Assembly: GCA_963837715.1 (NCBI GenBank)
Contig: CAWIOF010000002.1
Span: 434,001 to 498,000, forward strand
From: JANYLB01 sp963837715
GTDB lineage: Bacteria; Actinomycetota; Acidimicrobiia; IMCC26256; JANYLB01
Direction: 5' to 3'
DNA length: 64,000 bases
The notes under the pieces are model-generated. The model was given only the letters and a program-made list of their open reading frames with translations, did no database searches and was not told the DNA's origin. The position numbers and the translations under genes are program-made. Positions 53,217-62,954 of this stretch are shown here, in pieces (position 1 is the stretch's first letter; every line of letters starts with the position of its first letter).

Positions 53217-54877
53217 GTGTCCTCGCTCGAGCAGCTCGCTGCCCCCGATGTCGCCAAGATCGTCGTCCGGTTCCGTGACGCCCTCCGCTCGCACCAGGAG
53301 GAGCTGAACCGGCTCAACGTCTACCCGGTCCCCGACGGTGACACCGGCACCAACATGGCCCTCACGCTCGAATCGGTGTGCGCCGAGCTGGGTGATGCGT
53401 ACACCTCGCCCGATGCCCACATGCCCGACGTCTGCCGGGCGGTGTCGCACGGGTCGCTGATGGGGGCCCGGGGCAACTCCGGGCGTGATCCTCTCGCAGG
53501 TGCTGCGGGGTCTCGCCGACACGTTCTCGCCGCTGGAGTCCGTCGGTGGTGCCGACATCGCCACCGGGCTGCGCAGGGCCGCCGACGCGGCGTACGCCGC
53601 GGTGCTCCGCCCCATCGAGGGCACGATCCTGACGGTGGTCCGCGAGTCGGCCGAGGCGGCCGAACGCTGCCGCGACGCCGGCGAGACCGCGCTCGACGGA
53701 CTGCTCGAGCAGGTGCGCGTCGCGGCCGACGCGGCGGTGCTGCGGACCCCCGAGCTGCTCCCGGTGCTCAAGGAGGCGGGAGTCGTCGACGCGGGTGGCA
53801 AGGGGTTCACGCTCCTCCTCGACGCCATGCTCGAGGTCGTGGCCGGACGCCCCATCCCCGAGCCCCAGTTCGTGGCGACACCGCGCGTCGGTCGAGGCCC
53901 ACCGCGTCGGCCGAAGCCGGGTTCCGAGCTCCGGTACGAGGTGATGTACCTCCTCGAGGCCGACGACTCCACCATCCCCGCCTTCAAGGAGACCTGGGGA
54001 GCGATCGGCGACTCCATCGTGGTGGTCGGCGGCGAGGGCACCTGGAACTGCCACGTCCACACCGACGACATCGGCGCCGCGGTCGAGGCGGGGATCGACG
54101 CAGGGCGGCCGTACAAGATCCGCGTCACCGATCTCATCGAGCAGGTCGGCCAGCTCGAGGAGGAGGACTGGGTCCAGCAGCACTCGGGTGGATCGGTGCC
54201 GACCGAGCCGTCGAAGATCGTCACGACCGCCGTGGTCGCGGTGGGAGTGGGCGACGGGCATCCGTCGGTTGCTGTCGAGCCTCGGCGTGCAGCAGATCGT
54301 CGCGGGCGGCCAGTCGATGAATCCGTCGACGGCGCAGATCCTCGAAGCGGTCGAGGCGTGCCCGGCCGACTCGGTGATCGTGCTGCCGAACAACACGAAC
54401 ATCGTCCCGGTCGCGAGCAAGGTGGCCGACCTCACCGAGAAGCACATCGCGGTCGTGCCCACCCTCGCGGTGATCGAGGGCCTCGCTGCCCTGATCGTCT
54501 ACGACCCCGACGCCCCGATCGAGGCAAACGTCGAGGCCATGCAGGAAGCGGTCGGACGCGTCAACTGCGGTGCCGTCACGCAGGCGGTACGCGACAGCAT
54601 CGCGGAGTGCGGGCGCATCACCGCCGGTGACTGGTTGTCGATCGAGCGCGACGGGATCCAGGCATCGGTGAAGTCGCCGTTCGACGCGGCCCGGGCGCTG
54701 CTCGACTCGCTCATCGACGACGACCGTGAGCTCGTCACGGTGATCATCGGTGCCGACGCGCCGCCGGCCGACACCGCCCGGATCACCGAGTACGTGGCCG
54801 ACCACTTCCCCCAGCTCGAGATCGAGGTGCACCACGGCGGTCAGCCGCTCTACCCGTACCTCATCGGGGTGGAGTAG
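53217..54877 (+). CDS. DAK2-domain protein (YloV/FakA-like fatty acid kinase), two frame breaks
   Basis: About 553 residues. The N-terminal DhaL domain has NVYPVPDGDTGTNMALT and SLMGARGNSG (ATP loops) and DAGGKGFTLLLDAMLE; the C-terminal part has GQSMNPSTAQI and NNTNIVPVASKVADL. This is the FakA/YloV type, which phosphorylates fatty acids with a FakB carrier. Extra bases near 53482 and 54257 break the frame (1661 nt, 3n+2). A further balanced pair around 53885-53935 is possible. The rpmB-yloV-recG order is widely conserved. Confidence 0.9.
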
Positions 54878-54912
54878 CGACGGGCGCGCAGACGCTCCGC
54901 GAGCTCGGGGCG

Positions 54913-57037
54913 GTGCCGGTCTCGAAGCTCGGCGTCACCACGAAGCTGGCCGATCGGCTCTCGCTCATGGGCATCGAGAGCGTGCTCGACGTGCTCCAGC
55001 ACTACCCGCGCCGCTACCACGACCGCACGGTGAAGGCCGAGATCGCCGAGCTCGCAATCGGCCAGGAGGCGACCATCTTCGCCGAGGTCCGACGCATCGC
55101 GACCCGGCGCAGTCGTCAGGGTCGGGCGATCGTCGACGCCGCGGTGTACGACGGTACGTCGTTGCTCAACGTCGTGTTCTTCAACCAGGCCTGGCGCGAA
55201 CGTCAGCTCCCGATCGGCACCGAGGCTGCGTTCTTCGGCAAGGTCGAGCAGTACCAGGGCAAGCGTCAGCTCACGAACCCGGTCGTCGACGTGCTCGGCA
55301 AGCTCGGCGAGAACACCGGCACGGTCGTTCCCGTGTACCCGCAGTCGGGCAAGGCCGACGTGTTCACCTGGCAGCTCCGCAAGATCGTGGCGTCGGCGCT
55401 CGACTGGGTGCGCGGGCAGGGTGGGATCGCCGACCCGCTCGACGAGCCCGTGCGGCGCGAGCTCAAGCTCATGGAGCGGGGGTGGTCGCTCGAGAAGGTG
55501 CACCAACCCGCGGACCTCGAGGAATCGCGCCGCGCCCAACGTCGCCTGCGCTTCGACGAGTTCCTGCGCATGCAGGTCGGCCTCGTGGCCCGCAAGCGCG
55601 CCATCGAGGCGGAGCAACAGGGGATCCGTCACACCGTCGCCGGAGACGGCGCGGGGGGTGCGCTGGTCTCCGAGTTCCACGCCGGCTCTGCCGTTCCCGC
55701 TCACCGGCGACCAGCAACAGACGATCGACGAGATCCTCGGCGACATGGCGTCCGACGCGCCGATGCACCGCTTGCTCCAGGGCGACGTCGGCTCGGGCAA
55801 GACGGTCGTCGCGCTCACCGCGCTCCTCGCGGCGGTGCAGGGTGGCTACCAGGGCGCGCTCATGGCGCCGACCGAGGTGCTCGCCGAGCAGCACTACCTC
55901 TCGAGCACCGCGATGCTCGCCGGCTTGACGGTCAGAGCCGAGGGCACGCTCACCGGTGAGCGGCCGGTGACCACCCGGCTGCTCACGAACCGCACCCCGG
56001 CGGCAGAACGTCGTCGGCTCGTCGCCGAGCTCGAAGCGGGGGAGTGCGATCTCCTCATCGGCACGCACGCCCTGCTCTACGGCGACGCGCCGATCCACGC
56101 GGCTCGGGCTCGCGGTGATCGACGAGCAGCACCGCTTCGGTGTCGAGCAGCGCGCCATGCTGCGGGCCCGCGGCGGTGAGGGCGCGCCGGTCCCCGACGT
56201 GCTCGTGATGACCGCGACGCCGATCCCGCGCACCGCGGCCTTCTTGATCTACGGCGACCTCGACAAGAGCGAGCTCCGCGAGATGCCACCCGGGCGCACG
56301 CCGGTGACGACCTCGTGGATCGGGCCGGATCCGGTCGCGCGGCGAGCGGGCGTACCAACTGCTGCGCGACGAGGTCGCGGCCGGGCGGCAGGCGTTCGTG
56401 GTGTGCCCGCTGGTGGAGGGATCACCCAAGATCGAGGCCAAGGACGCGACGACCGAGTTCGAGCGTCTGGGGGCCGAAGAGCTCGCCGGCCTGCGCTTGG
56501 GTCTCCTGCACGGCCAGATGAAGCCGGCGGAGAAGGAGGCCGGCATGGCTGCGTTCCGCGCCGGTGACGTCGACGTGCTCGTGGCCACGACCGTGATCGA
56601 GGTGGGCGTCGACGTGCCGAACGCGACCGTGATGATCGTCGACGGCGCCGAGCGCTTCGGGCTCTCGCAGCTGCACCAGCTGCGCGGTCGTGTCGGCCGC
56701 GGCGGGGGGACCTCGTGGTGCTTCCTCTTCGGTGACCCGGCCACGCCCGACGGCGAGGCCCGTCTGCAGGCGATGGCCGACAGCACCGACGGCTTCCTGC
56801 TCGCCGAACGGGACCTCGAGATCCGAGGCGCAGGTGAGGTGTTCGGCGAGAAGCAGGCGGGCTTCGGCGACCTGAAGCTCGGGCCGCATCCCCCGCGACG
56901 CGCGGTACGTCGAGTGGGCCCGCAAGGTCGCGGAGGAGATCCTCGACGACGATCCCGACCTCGCCCGCCACGCACCACTCCGCGAAGAGGTCGAGGACCT
57001 CCTCGGCGACGACGTCGAGTTCCTCTTCAAGAGCTGA
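54913..57037 (+). CDS. recG: ATP-dependent DNA helicase RecG, four frame breaks
   Basis: About 708 residues. VSKLGVTTKLADRL and LDVLQHYPRRYHDRT (wedge entry), QGDVGSGKTVVALTA (Walker A), AVIDEQHRFGVEQRA (motif II), VATTVIEVGVDVPNAT and QLHQLRGRVGRGG (motif VI) are all present. RecG remodels stalled replication forks. Extra bases near 55685, 56101, 56341 and 56884 split it; 2125 nt is 3n+1, as four insertions require. Each join restores a normal RecG reading. GTG 54913 is 35 bp after the kinase gene. Confidence 0.93.
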
Positions 57038-57055
57038 CGGGGACGGGAGCAGCGC

Positions 57056-57620
57056 GTGCGGGTGATCGCGGGGGAGGCGGGCGGACTTCGGCTCGTCGCG
57101 CCGAAGGGTGACCGGACGCGGCCGACCGCCGACCGGGTGAAGGAGTCGCTGTTCTCCGCGCTCGGCAGCCGGGTCGACGACGCGTCGGTGCTCGATCTCT
57201 ACGCGGGGAGCGGGGCGCTCGCGATCGAGGCGCTCTCGCGCGGTGCCCGCGCCGCGGTGCTGGTCGACCGGGCCCAACCGGCGACGGTTGCCATCCGGGC
57301 CAATCTCGCGTCGACCCGGATGACCGAGCGGGCCCGGGTCGTCCGTCGGTCGGTCGAGGCCGTGCTCCGCGACGCCGCCGCCCCCGGAGGCGCCGTTCGA
57401 TCTCGCGTTCCTCGATCCCCCGTACGCCCAGCCGCCGGGCGCCATCGCGAAGGTCCTCGGGGACCTCGCGAGGCCCGGATGGTCGACGCCCGACGCCCGG
57501 ATCGTGGTCGAGGGCGCGGCCGGCGAGCCGCGGCCGGCCTGGCCGTCGGGGTGGGATGCGACGTGGGAACGGGCCTCGGGCGGTACCATCGTCACCGTCC
57601 TCGCGCGTCTCGTTCCGTGA
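57056..57620 (+). CDS. rsmD: 16S rRNA (guanine-966-N2)-methyltransferase, one frame break
   Basis: About 188 residues. VRVIAGEAGGLRLVAPKG, TRPTADRVKESLFSALG and VLDLYAGSGALAIEAL (SAM site) are in the first frame and FDLAFLDPPYAQPP (catalytic DPPY) in the second. The extra base is near 57385 in a run of five C (565 nt, 3n+1). GTG 57056. Confidence 0.92.
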
Positions 57621-57637
57621 ACAGGAGACCTCACCGC

Positions 57638-58126
57638 GTGTCCACTGCCCTGTGTCCGGGATCCTTCGACCCGGTCACCCTCGGTCACCTCGACATCATC
57701 GAGCGGTCGTCTCGTCAGTTCGACGACGTCATCGTCGCGGTGATCCGCAACCCGCAGAAGGCCCAGTCGCTCTTCACGCTCGACGAGCGCCAGCAGATGC
57801 TGCGCGAGGTCACCGCGCACCTGCCGAACATCCAGATCGAGTTCTTCAAGGGCCTGCTCGTCGACTTCGCCCGCGATCACGGTGCCGACGCGATCGTGAA
57901 GGGGCTCCGAGCCGTCTCCGACTTCGACTACGAGCTCCAGATGGCGCAGATGAACCAGCGCCTGTCGGGCATCGAGACGTTCTTCATCTCGACGAGCCCG
58001 CAGCACTCGTTCCTCTCGTCGAGCCTGGTGCGGGAGGTCGCCCGCTTCGGCGGCGACGTCTCGAGCATGGTTCCGCCGCTCGTCGCCAAACGGCTGAACG
58101 AGCGGTTCCTGGAGGGAGAAACATGA
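57638..58126 (+). CDS. coaD: Phosphopantetheine adenylyltransferase
   Basis: 162 residues, full length. CPGSFDPVTLGHLDIIE (T/HxGH motif) and FFISTSPQHSFLSSSLVRE are the nucleotidyltransferase motifs. It makes dephospho-CoA. GTG 57638 follows AGGAG by 11 nt. Neighbour rsmD is usual. Confidence 0.97.
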   Translation: MSTALCPGSFDPVTLGHLDIIERSSRQFDDVIVAVIRNPQKAQSLFTLDERQQMLREVTAHLPNIQIEFFKGLLVDFARDHGADAIVKGLRAVSDFDYELQMAQMNQRLSGIETFFISTSPQHSFLSSSLVREVARFGGDVSSMVPPLVAKRLNERFLEGET

Positions 58127-58689
58127 CCGACGTGGAGCAACCCGAAGCCGATCCGCTCGACACCGAGTACCACCCCGACACCGAGGCCGCGTTGCTCCAG
58201 GCCCGCGAGCTCGTGGAATCGGGTCGGTCGATGCCGATGTCGGCATCGGTGCTCATCAACCGCGACGAAGTGCTCGCGCTCGTGGAGGAGGCGCTCGAGG
58301 GCCTTCCCGAGGAGCTACGGCGCGCCCGGTGGCTGCTCAAGGAGCGCGAGGAGTTCCTCGTGCAGGCCCGCCGGGAGTCCGACGAGATCGTGGAGGCCGG
58401 CCGACTCCAGGCCGAGCGGATGGTCGAGCGGAGCGAGGTCGTCCGGGAGGCCCGTCGCCGGGCCCGGACCGTGATCGACGACGCCGAGGCCGCGGCCCGG
58501 GCACTCCAGCACGAGGCCGAGGACTACGTCGACCAGAAGCTGGCGTCGTTCGAGGTCGTGCTCGAGCGGACGATGCAGGCGGTCCAGAAGGGCCGGGAGC
58601 GGCTCCAGGTCGTGGTCGAGCTCCCGGAAGCCGCGGACGAAGCCGACGAATCCGGCGAGAGCGCCTTCTTCGACCAGGATCAGGTCTAG
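58123..58689 (+). CDS. Coiled-coil protein (DivIVA/ATP synthase b-like)
   Basis: 188 residues. Residues about 55-170 form one long coiled coil (LVEEALEGLPEELRRARWLL, EEFLVQARRESDEIVEAGRL, ARRRARTVIDDAEAAARAL), with acidic ends. This resembles the DivIVA-like or F0 b-like proteins found after coaD in actinobacteria. Role unknown; perhaps cell growth. ATG overlaps the coaD stop (ATGA). Confidence 0.75.
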   Translation: MTDVEQPEADPLDTEYHPDTEAALLQARELVESGRSMPMSASVLINRDEVLALVEEALEGLPEELRRARWLLKEREEFLVQARRESDEIVEAGRLQAERMVERSEVVREARRRARTVIDDAEAAARALQHEAEDYVDQKLASFEVVLERTMQAVQKGRERLQVVVELPEAADEADESGESAFFDQDQV

Positions 58690-58716
58690 CCGGTCGAGTC
58701 CGGCGAACTTCCCCGG

Positions 58717-58743
58717 TCCCAGGCTCGAAACCAGATCCTGGGA
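58717..58743 (+). terminator. Hairpin after the coiled-coil gene
   Basis: TCCCAGG (58717-58723) pairs with CCTGGGA (58737-58743), 13-nt loop. It closes the rpsD-side block before a new promoter. Confidence 0.5.
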
Positions 58744-58758
58744 AATGGGGCTGAACTG

Positions 58759-58764
58759 CTACGA
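58759..58764 (+). promoter_or_regulatory. Probable -10 box of the yceD-rpmF-plsX operon
   Basis: TACGAT, about 100 nt before the yceD ATG, giving a leader of roughly 95 nt. Unlike the leaderless boxes. Confidence 0.4.
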
Positions 58765-58865
58765 TGGCCGGTCGGCGCGCCCCGCGCGGCCCGGTCGAGG
58801 CCGGGGCCACCCTCGCTCTCGCCCATCTTGTTCCTGCGCTGCCGCCCGAAGGCGATGAACCTCAT

Positions 58866-59372
58866 ATGAACGCCAGCCCATTCCGTCTCGCCATCGCGGA
58901 CCTCCTGCACCAGCCCGCGTCGCGACGCGAGGTGCGGATCGAGGTGCCCGAACTGAGCGACGCCCGGGTCGGGACCACCCGCCTCGATCCGGCGGTGCCG
59001 CTCGTCACCGACGTCCAGCTCGAGCGCATCCCCGACGGCATCGTCGTGCGGGGTCGGGTCAGCGGACGCTGGACCGCGCCCTGTGCCCGCTGCCTGGTCG
59101 AGGTCGGGGGCGAGCTCGACTGCCCGATCTCGGAGCTGTTCGAAGCCGAACCGCTCGAGGGCGAGACCTACGGCCTCGACGGCGACGAGATCGACCTCGA
59201 GATCGCCGTGCGCGACGCCGTGCTGCTCGAGCTCCCCGTCGCACCGCGCTGCTCGGCCGAGTGCTCCGGGCTCTGCCCGGTGTGCGGCGCCGACCGCAAC
59301 GACACCGTGTGCGACTGCGATCCCAATCCACCCGACCCGCGCTGGGATGCCCTGCGCGAGTTGCAGATCTGA
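58866..59372 (+). CDS. YceD/DUF177 protein
   Basis: 168 residues from ATG 58866. RVSGRWTAPCARCLVEVGGE and LDGDEIDLEIAVRDAVLLEL are the family core; CSAECSGLCPVCGADR and CDC near the end are zinc-like Cys. The family is linked to 23S rRNA processing or ribosome assembly and always lies before rpmF. The upstream ATG at 58764 would start inside the promoter. Confidence 0.9.
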   Translation: MNASPFRLAIADLLHQPASRREVRIEVPELSDARVGTTRLDPAVPLVTDVQLERIPDGIVVRGRVSGRWTAPCARCLVEVGGELDCPISELFEAEPLEGETYGLDGDEIDLEIAVRDAVLLELPVAPRCSAECSGLCPVCGADRNDTVCDCDPNPPDPRWDALRELQI

Positions 59373-59388
59373 AACGCAAGGAGAGGCA

Positions 59389-59568
59389 ATGGCCGTCCCG
59401 AAGCGCAAGACCCCCCGAGCCAAGACGCGCACCCGACGCGCGTCGAACTGGCGACTCGAGGCACCGGCTCGTTCGCTGTGTCCCAACTGTGGCGCGGTGA
59501 AGCTGCCGCACGTGGTGTGCGGCAACTGCGGCTGGTACCGGGGCCGCCAGGCCGTCGAGGTCGACTAG
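59389..59568 (+). CDS. rpmF: Ribosomal protein L32
   Basis: 59 residues. AVPKRKTPRAKTRTRRASNW and CPNCGAVKLPHVVCGNCGWY; the two CxxC pairs mark the zinc form. AAGGAGAGG gives a strong ribosome site 4-5 nt before the ATG. Confidence 0.98.
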   Translation: MAVPKRKTPRAKTRTRRASNWRLEAPARSLCPNCGAVKLPHVVCGNCGWYRGRQAVEVD

Positions 59569-59586
59569 CTCTCTCTCCCTCTTCCG

Positions 59587-60626
59587 ATGGGACGTGCCTG
59601 CACGGTTGCGGTCGACGCCATGGGCGGCGACCGGGCGCCCGGCGAGATCGTCGCGGGCGCGCTCCAGGCGGTACAGGAGCTCGATGTCGGCGTCCTGCTG
59701 GTGGGCCGGCCCGACGCGATCGGACCCCTGCTCCCGACCGGTGGTCCTCCCGACGGCGTCGAGGTCCTGGCCGCGAGCGAGGTCGTGGCGATGCACGACG
59801 ATCCCGCGTCGTCGGTGCGCACGAAGAAGGACTCCTCGCTGGTGCGCGCCGCCGAGGCCGTGCGCGACGGACGGGCGCACGCGATGGTCGGAGCCGGCAA
59901 CACCGGCGCGACCATGGCGAGCGCGCTGCTCCGGTGCGGCCGGATCAAGGGCGTCGCGCGGCCGGGCATCGCGGTGCCCATCCCGGTCCCCGGGTCGCAC
60001 CCGCAGATCCTCATCGACGGCGGGGCGACGGTCGACTGCGACCCCGAGTGGCTCCTCCAGTTCGCCCGCATGGGTAGCGAGTACGCGCGGGCCCGCTTTC
60101 GACATCGACGCGCCGACCATCGGGCTCCTCTCGAACGGCGAGGAGGCCGGCAAGGGCGACGACCTGCGCAAGCGCGCGTTCTCGCTGCTCGAGCCGCTTC
60201 CCGGGTTCGTCGGCAACGTCGAGGGTCGCGACCTCATGGCCACCGAGCCCGACGTCGTCGTGACCGACGGCTTCACCGGCAACGTCGCGCTCAAGACCCT
60301 CGAGGGTGCGCTGCGTCAGGTCGCCGGCCTCGTGTTCGGCGTGCTCGAGTCGACGCCCGAGGCCAAGGAGGCCGGGGTCGGTCGTCGCCCCGCTGCTGCT
60401 CGCCGCCGCCGCCGAGCTCGATCCCGATGCGACCGGTGGCGCGGTGCTGCTCGGGATCGACGGGGTGTGCGTGATCTCGCACGGCTCGTCGTCGGCCCGA
60501 GCGATCGTGAACGCGGTGAAGGTCGCTGCAGAGTGCGTGGCGGCCGACGTCGTCGGTCACATCGCCGGTGCGATCTCCGGCGCCGCGGCAGGAGCCACGA
60601 CTCCGATGGTGGCCGATGCCGGCTGA
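59587..60626 (+). CDS. plsX: Phosphate acyltransferase PlsX, two frame breaks
   Basis: About 346 residues. VAVDAMGGDRAPGEIV, VGAGNTGATMASALL, ILIDGGATVDCDPE, then GLLSNGEEAGKGDDLRK and VTDGFTGNVALKTLEGAL follow the PlsX order. It makes acyl-phosphate from acyl-ACP for membrane lipid synthesis. A T too many near 60098 and a G near 60376 break the frame (1040 nt, 3n+2). The ACP-like gene overlaps its end by 11 bp. Confidence 0.93.
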
Positions 60627-60966
60627 GACCCATGTCGGTCGGGACCGGCTCGGCCCCGACGACGTCGTGCGGTGCGTCCGGTTCAACACGGCCGAGGTGC
60701 TGGAGCTCGCCGACGCCGACGTCGCGCTCGACGCCCGACTCGTCGACGACCTCGGCGCCGACGAGCTCGCGCTCATCGACCTCGTCGAAGCGATCGAGGA
60801 GGAGCTCGGCGAACGGACGGTCGGCTTCGCGATCGCCGACGACGATCTCGCCGACGTCGCGACGGTCGGCGATCTCGTCGACGTCGTGTCGGCCCGCCTC
60901 GAACGGGCTCAGGGTGTGCATCCGGCCGTCGGCCCACCCGACGCGGAGCAGACCCGACGTGGATGA
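60616..60966 (+). CDS. Acyl-carrier-like protein lacking the prosthetic-group serine
   Basis: 116 residues. RLVDDLGADELALIDLVEAIEEELG aligns with helix I-II of ACP, where the usual DSL is replaced by DEL (Glu in place of the 4'-phosphopantetheine Ser). The rest, VGFAIADDDLADVATVGDLVDVV, keeps the fold pattern. It sits between plsX and rnc, the normal place of acpP. It may be a regulatory or scaffold homologue, not a carrier; the real acpP would be elsewhere. ATG 60616. Confidence 0.75.
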   Translation: MPAETHVGRDRLGPDDVVRCVRFNTAEVLELADADVALDARLVDDLGADELALIDLVEAIEEELGERTVGFAIADDDLADVATVGDLVDVVSARLERAQGVHPAVGPPDAEQTRRG

Positions 60967-61690
60967 CCTCCAGGTCCGGCTCGACGCGCGGTTCGACGAC
61001 CCCGCGCTCTTCGGCTCGCGCTGTCGCACCGTTCGTACTGCGCGGAGCATTCGGCGGTGGAGTCGAACGAGCGGCTCGAGTTCCTCGGCGACGCCGTGCT
61101 CGGGTCTCGTCGTCACCGACTACATGTTCCGGCGGTACCCGCTCCTGCCCGAGGGTGAGTTGGCCAAGATCCGGGCGTCGGTGGTGAACGCGGAGGTGCT
61201 GGCCGAGGTGGCCAAGGCCATCGATCTCGGACCGGCGCTGCTGCTCGGCAAGGGCGAAGACGCCTCGGGTGGACGGGCCAAGATGTCGATCCTCTCCGAC
61301 GCGTTGGAGGCGGTGATCGCCGCGGTCTACCTCGACGGTGGCTGGGAGACCGCGCAGCGCGTCGTGCTCGCGCTGCTCGAGGCGAGGATCGACGCGGCCG
61401 CCGCGGGGCCCGGTGAGCACGACTACAAGAGCCTGTTGCAGGAGCTCGCGGCCCGGCGGTTCGAACGCCTGCCGCGGTACCAGGTGCGCGACGAAGGACC
61501 CGACCACGCCAAGCAGTTCTTCGCGACCGTGTTGGTCGGAGGGGTCGCGCGGGGTGAGGGCGAAGGTCGTTCGAAGAAACAAGCAGAACAGGCGGCCGCC
61601 GCGGCCGCCTGGGCGTGGTTGCGAAACCACGACACCGCCGACGTCGTCGGCACCAATGGGGCGGGGGGACACGATGCCGGAGTTGCCTGA
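60959..61690 (+). CDS. rnc: Ribonuclease III, two frame breaks
   Basis: About 243 residues. LALSHRSYCAEHSAVESNE and RLEFLGDAVLG (RNase III signature with catalytic acidic residues) lie in a short stretch of another frame, bounded by a missing base near 61013 and an extra base near 61103; the whole is 732 nt (3n). The end has DALEAVIAAVYLDGGW and the double-strand RNA-binding domain (DYKSLLQELAARR, GRSKKQAEQAAAAAAW). GTG 60959 overlaps the ACP-like stop. Confidence 0.92.
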   Translation: MDDLQVRLDARFDDPALFGSRCRTVRTARSIRRWSRTSGSSSSATPCSGLVVTDYMFRRYPLLPEGELAKIRASVVNAEVLAEVAKAIDLGPALLLGKGEDASGGRAKMSILSDALEAVIAAVYLDGGWETAQRVVLALLEARIDAAAAGPGEHDYKSLLQELAARRFERLPRYQVRDEGPDHAKQFFATVLVGGVARGEGEGRSKKQAEQAAAAAAWAWLRNHDTADVVGTNGAGGHDAGVA

Positions 61691-62517
61691 AGTCGAGGTG
61701 GTGCGCCGAGACCTCGAGAAGGAGGTCGTCGGCAAACGCATCAAGGGGGCGGAGGTCACGGGCAGCATGCGGGCGGTCCGCCGTCACCGTCAGCGCAAGC
61801 AGTTCACCGCGCCGCTCGAGGGACAGAAGATCACCGGGGTCGAGCGACGCGGGAAGTATCTCGTCGTCGCGCTCGACAGCGGCGACGCGCTCGTCGTGCA
61901 CCTCGGGATGTCGGGTCAACTGCGTCGGGCGAAGAGCGCGCGCGACGACGACGCTGAAGCACACCCACGTGGTGATCACCTTCACCCAGGGGGGTCAGCT
62001 CCGCTTCGTCGACCCGCGCACGTTCGGCGAGATGTTCGTCACCCACGCCGACGACATCGAGAAGGAGGTCGAGGAGCTCGCGCACCTCGGCTACGACCCC
62101 TTGGAGACCGCCGTCTCCTGGGACTACTTCGGCGAGATGCTGCGCGCCCGCAAGACGAAGCTCAAGGCGCTGCTCATGGACCAGAAGTTCATGGCCGGGA
62201 TCGGCAACATCTACAGCGACGAGATCCTCTTCACCGCCGGTCTGCGCTGGGACCGCATGAGCGACTCCCTGTCGTCGTCGGAGATCCGCCGCCTCTACCG
62301 CGCGATCGGCGAGGTGCTCCAGGATGCCGTCAAGTACCGCGGTTCGTCGCTCGCCGACGAGCAGTACGTCGACCTGTTCGGCGAGCCCGGCCAGTACCAG
62401 TTGCACCACAAGGTGTACGCCCGAGAGGGCGAGGCGTGTCGCCGGTGCCGTCGTCCGATCGCCCGGACGAAGGTGGGGGGTCGTTCGACCTTCTACTGCG
62501 AGGCCTGCCAGGTGTGA
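61674..62517 (+). CDS. mutM: Formamidopyrimidine-DNA glycosylase, one frame break
   Basis: About 281 residues. PELPEVEVVRRDLEKEV (catalytic Pro-Glu), HLGMSGQLRR, DQKFMAGIGNIYSDEIL (H2TH) and CRRCRRPIARTKVGGRSTFY-C-EAC (zinc finger) are clear. It removes oxidised purines. An extra base near 61950 breaks the frame (844 nt, 3n+1). ATG 61674 overlaps rnc. Confidence 0.95.
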
Positions 62518-62792
62518 CCCCGGCCACGGTCCGCCGACGGGTCGTGGTCGCGGGCCGGGTCCAGGGCGTGTGGTTCCGCGAATCGTGCCGGGAGCAGGCG
62601 GCGGCGCTCGGGGTGAGCGGGTGGGTGCGGAACTGCGCCGACGGCACCGTGGAAGGGGTGTTCGAGGGACCACCCGCCGCAGTGGAACGGCTGGTGACCT
62701 GGTGCGGGGAGGGTCCGTCGCGGGCCCGGGTGACGTCGGTCCGGACGACCGATGAGGCACCCGTCGGCGACTCCGGATTCCGGGTTCGGTAG
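62514..62792 (+). CDS. Acylphosphatase
   Basis: 92 residues. VVVAGRVQGVWFRESCREQA holds the catalytic Arg and LGVSGWVRNCADGTVEGVFE the catalytic Asn. It hydrolyses acyl phosphates. GTG 62514 overlaps the mutM stop (GTGA); the stop TAG runs into an interspersed element. Confidence 0.93.
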   Translation: MTPATVRRRVVVAGRVQGVWFRESCREQAAALGVSGWVRNCADGTVEGVFEGPPAAVERLVTWCGEGPSRARVTSVRTTDEAPVGDSGFRVR

Positions 62793-62872
62793 GAGAAGGA
62801 GCGGAGTCGGCGGACGGTCGACGCGGGCCCGAACAGGGGTGGGCGGTCGAGCCGGCGCAGCGGATTCGACCA
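62792..62872 (+). repeat. Interspersed 80-bp element, single copy
   Basis: 81 bp beginning in the last base of the acylphosphatase stop codon. Left arm GGAGAAGGAGCGGAGTCGG, right arm ends GATTCGACC; core GGTCGACGCGGGCCCGAACAG differs from the other loci but its first half recurs at 25.25 kb. Confidence 0.93.
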
Positions 62873-62954
62873 TCAGCTGTGATCCCTCGCGACCGGGCTG
62901 CCGATCGCTACGCTCAGGTTCCCTGACTTCCCCCCGACGACCCGAAGGATTTGC

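Noticed and set aside
53217..57620. Programmed frameshifting in the DAK kinase, recG and rsmD genes
   Set aside because: Different sites, no slippery heptamer or shared stimulator, up to four breaks in one gene; sequence error is simpler.
59594..61690. A 698-residue open frame across plsX, the ACP-like gene and rnc
   Set aside because: It is a chimera of a shifted plsX part, antisense-like filler and the rnc end, produced by frame breaks.
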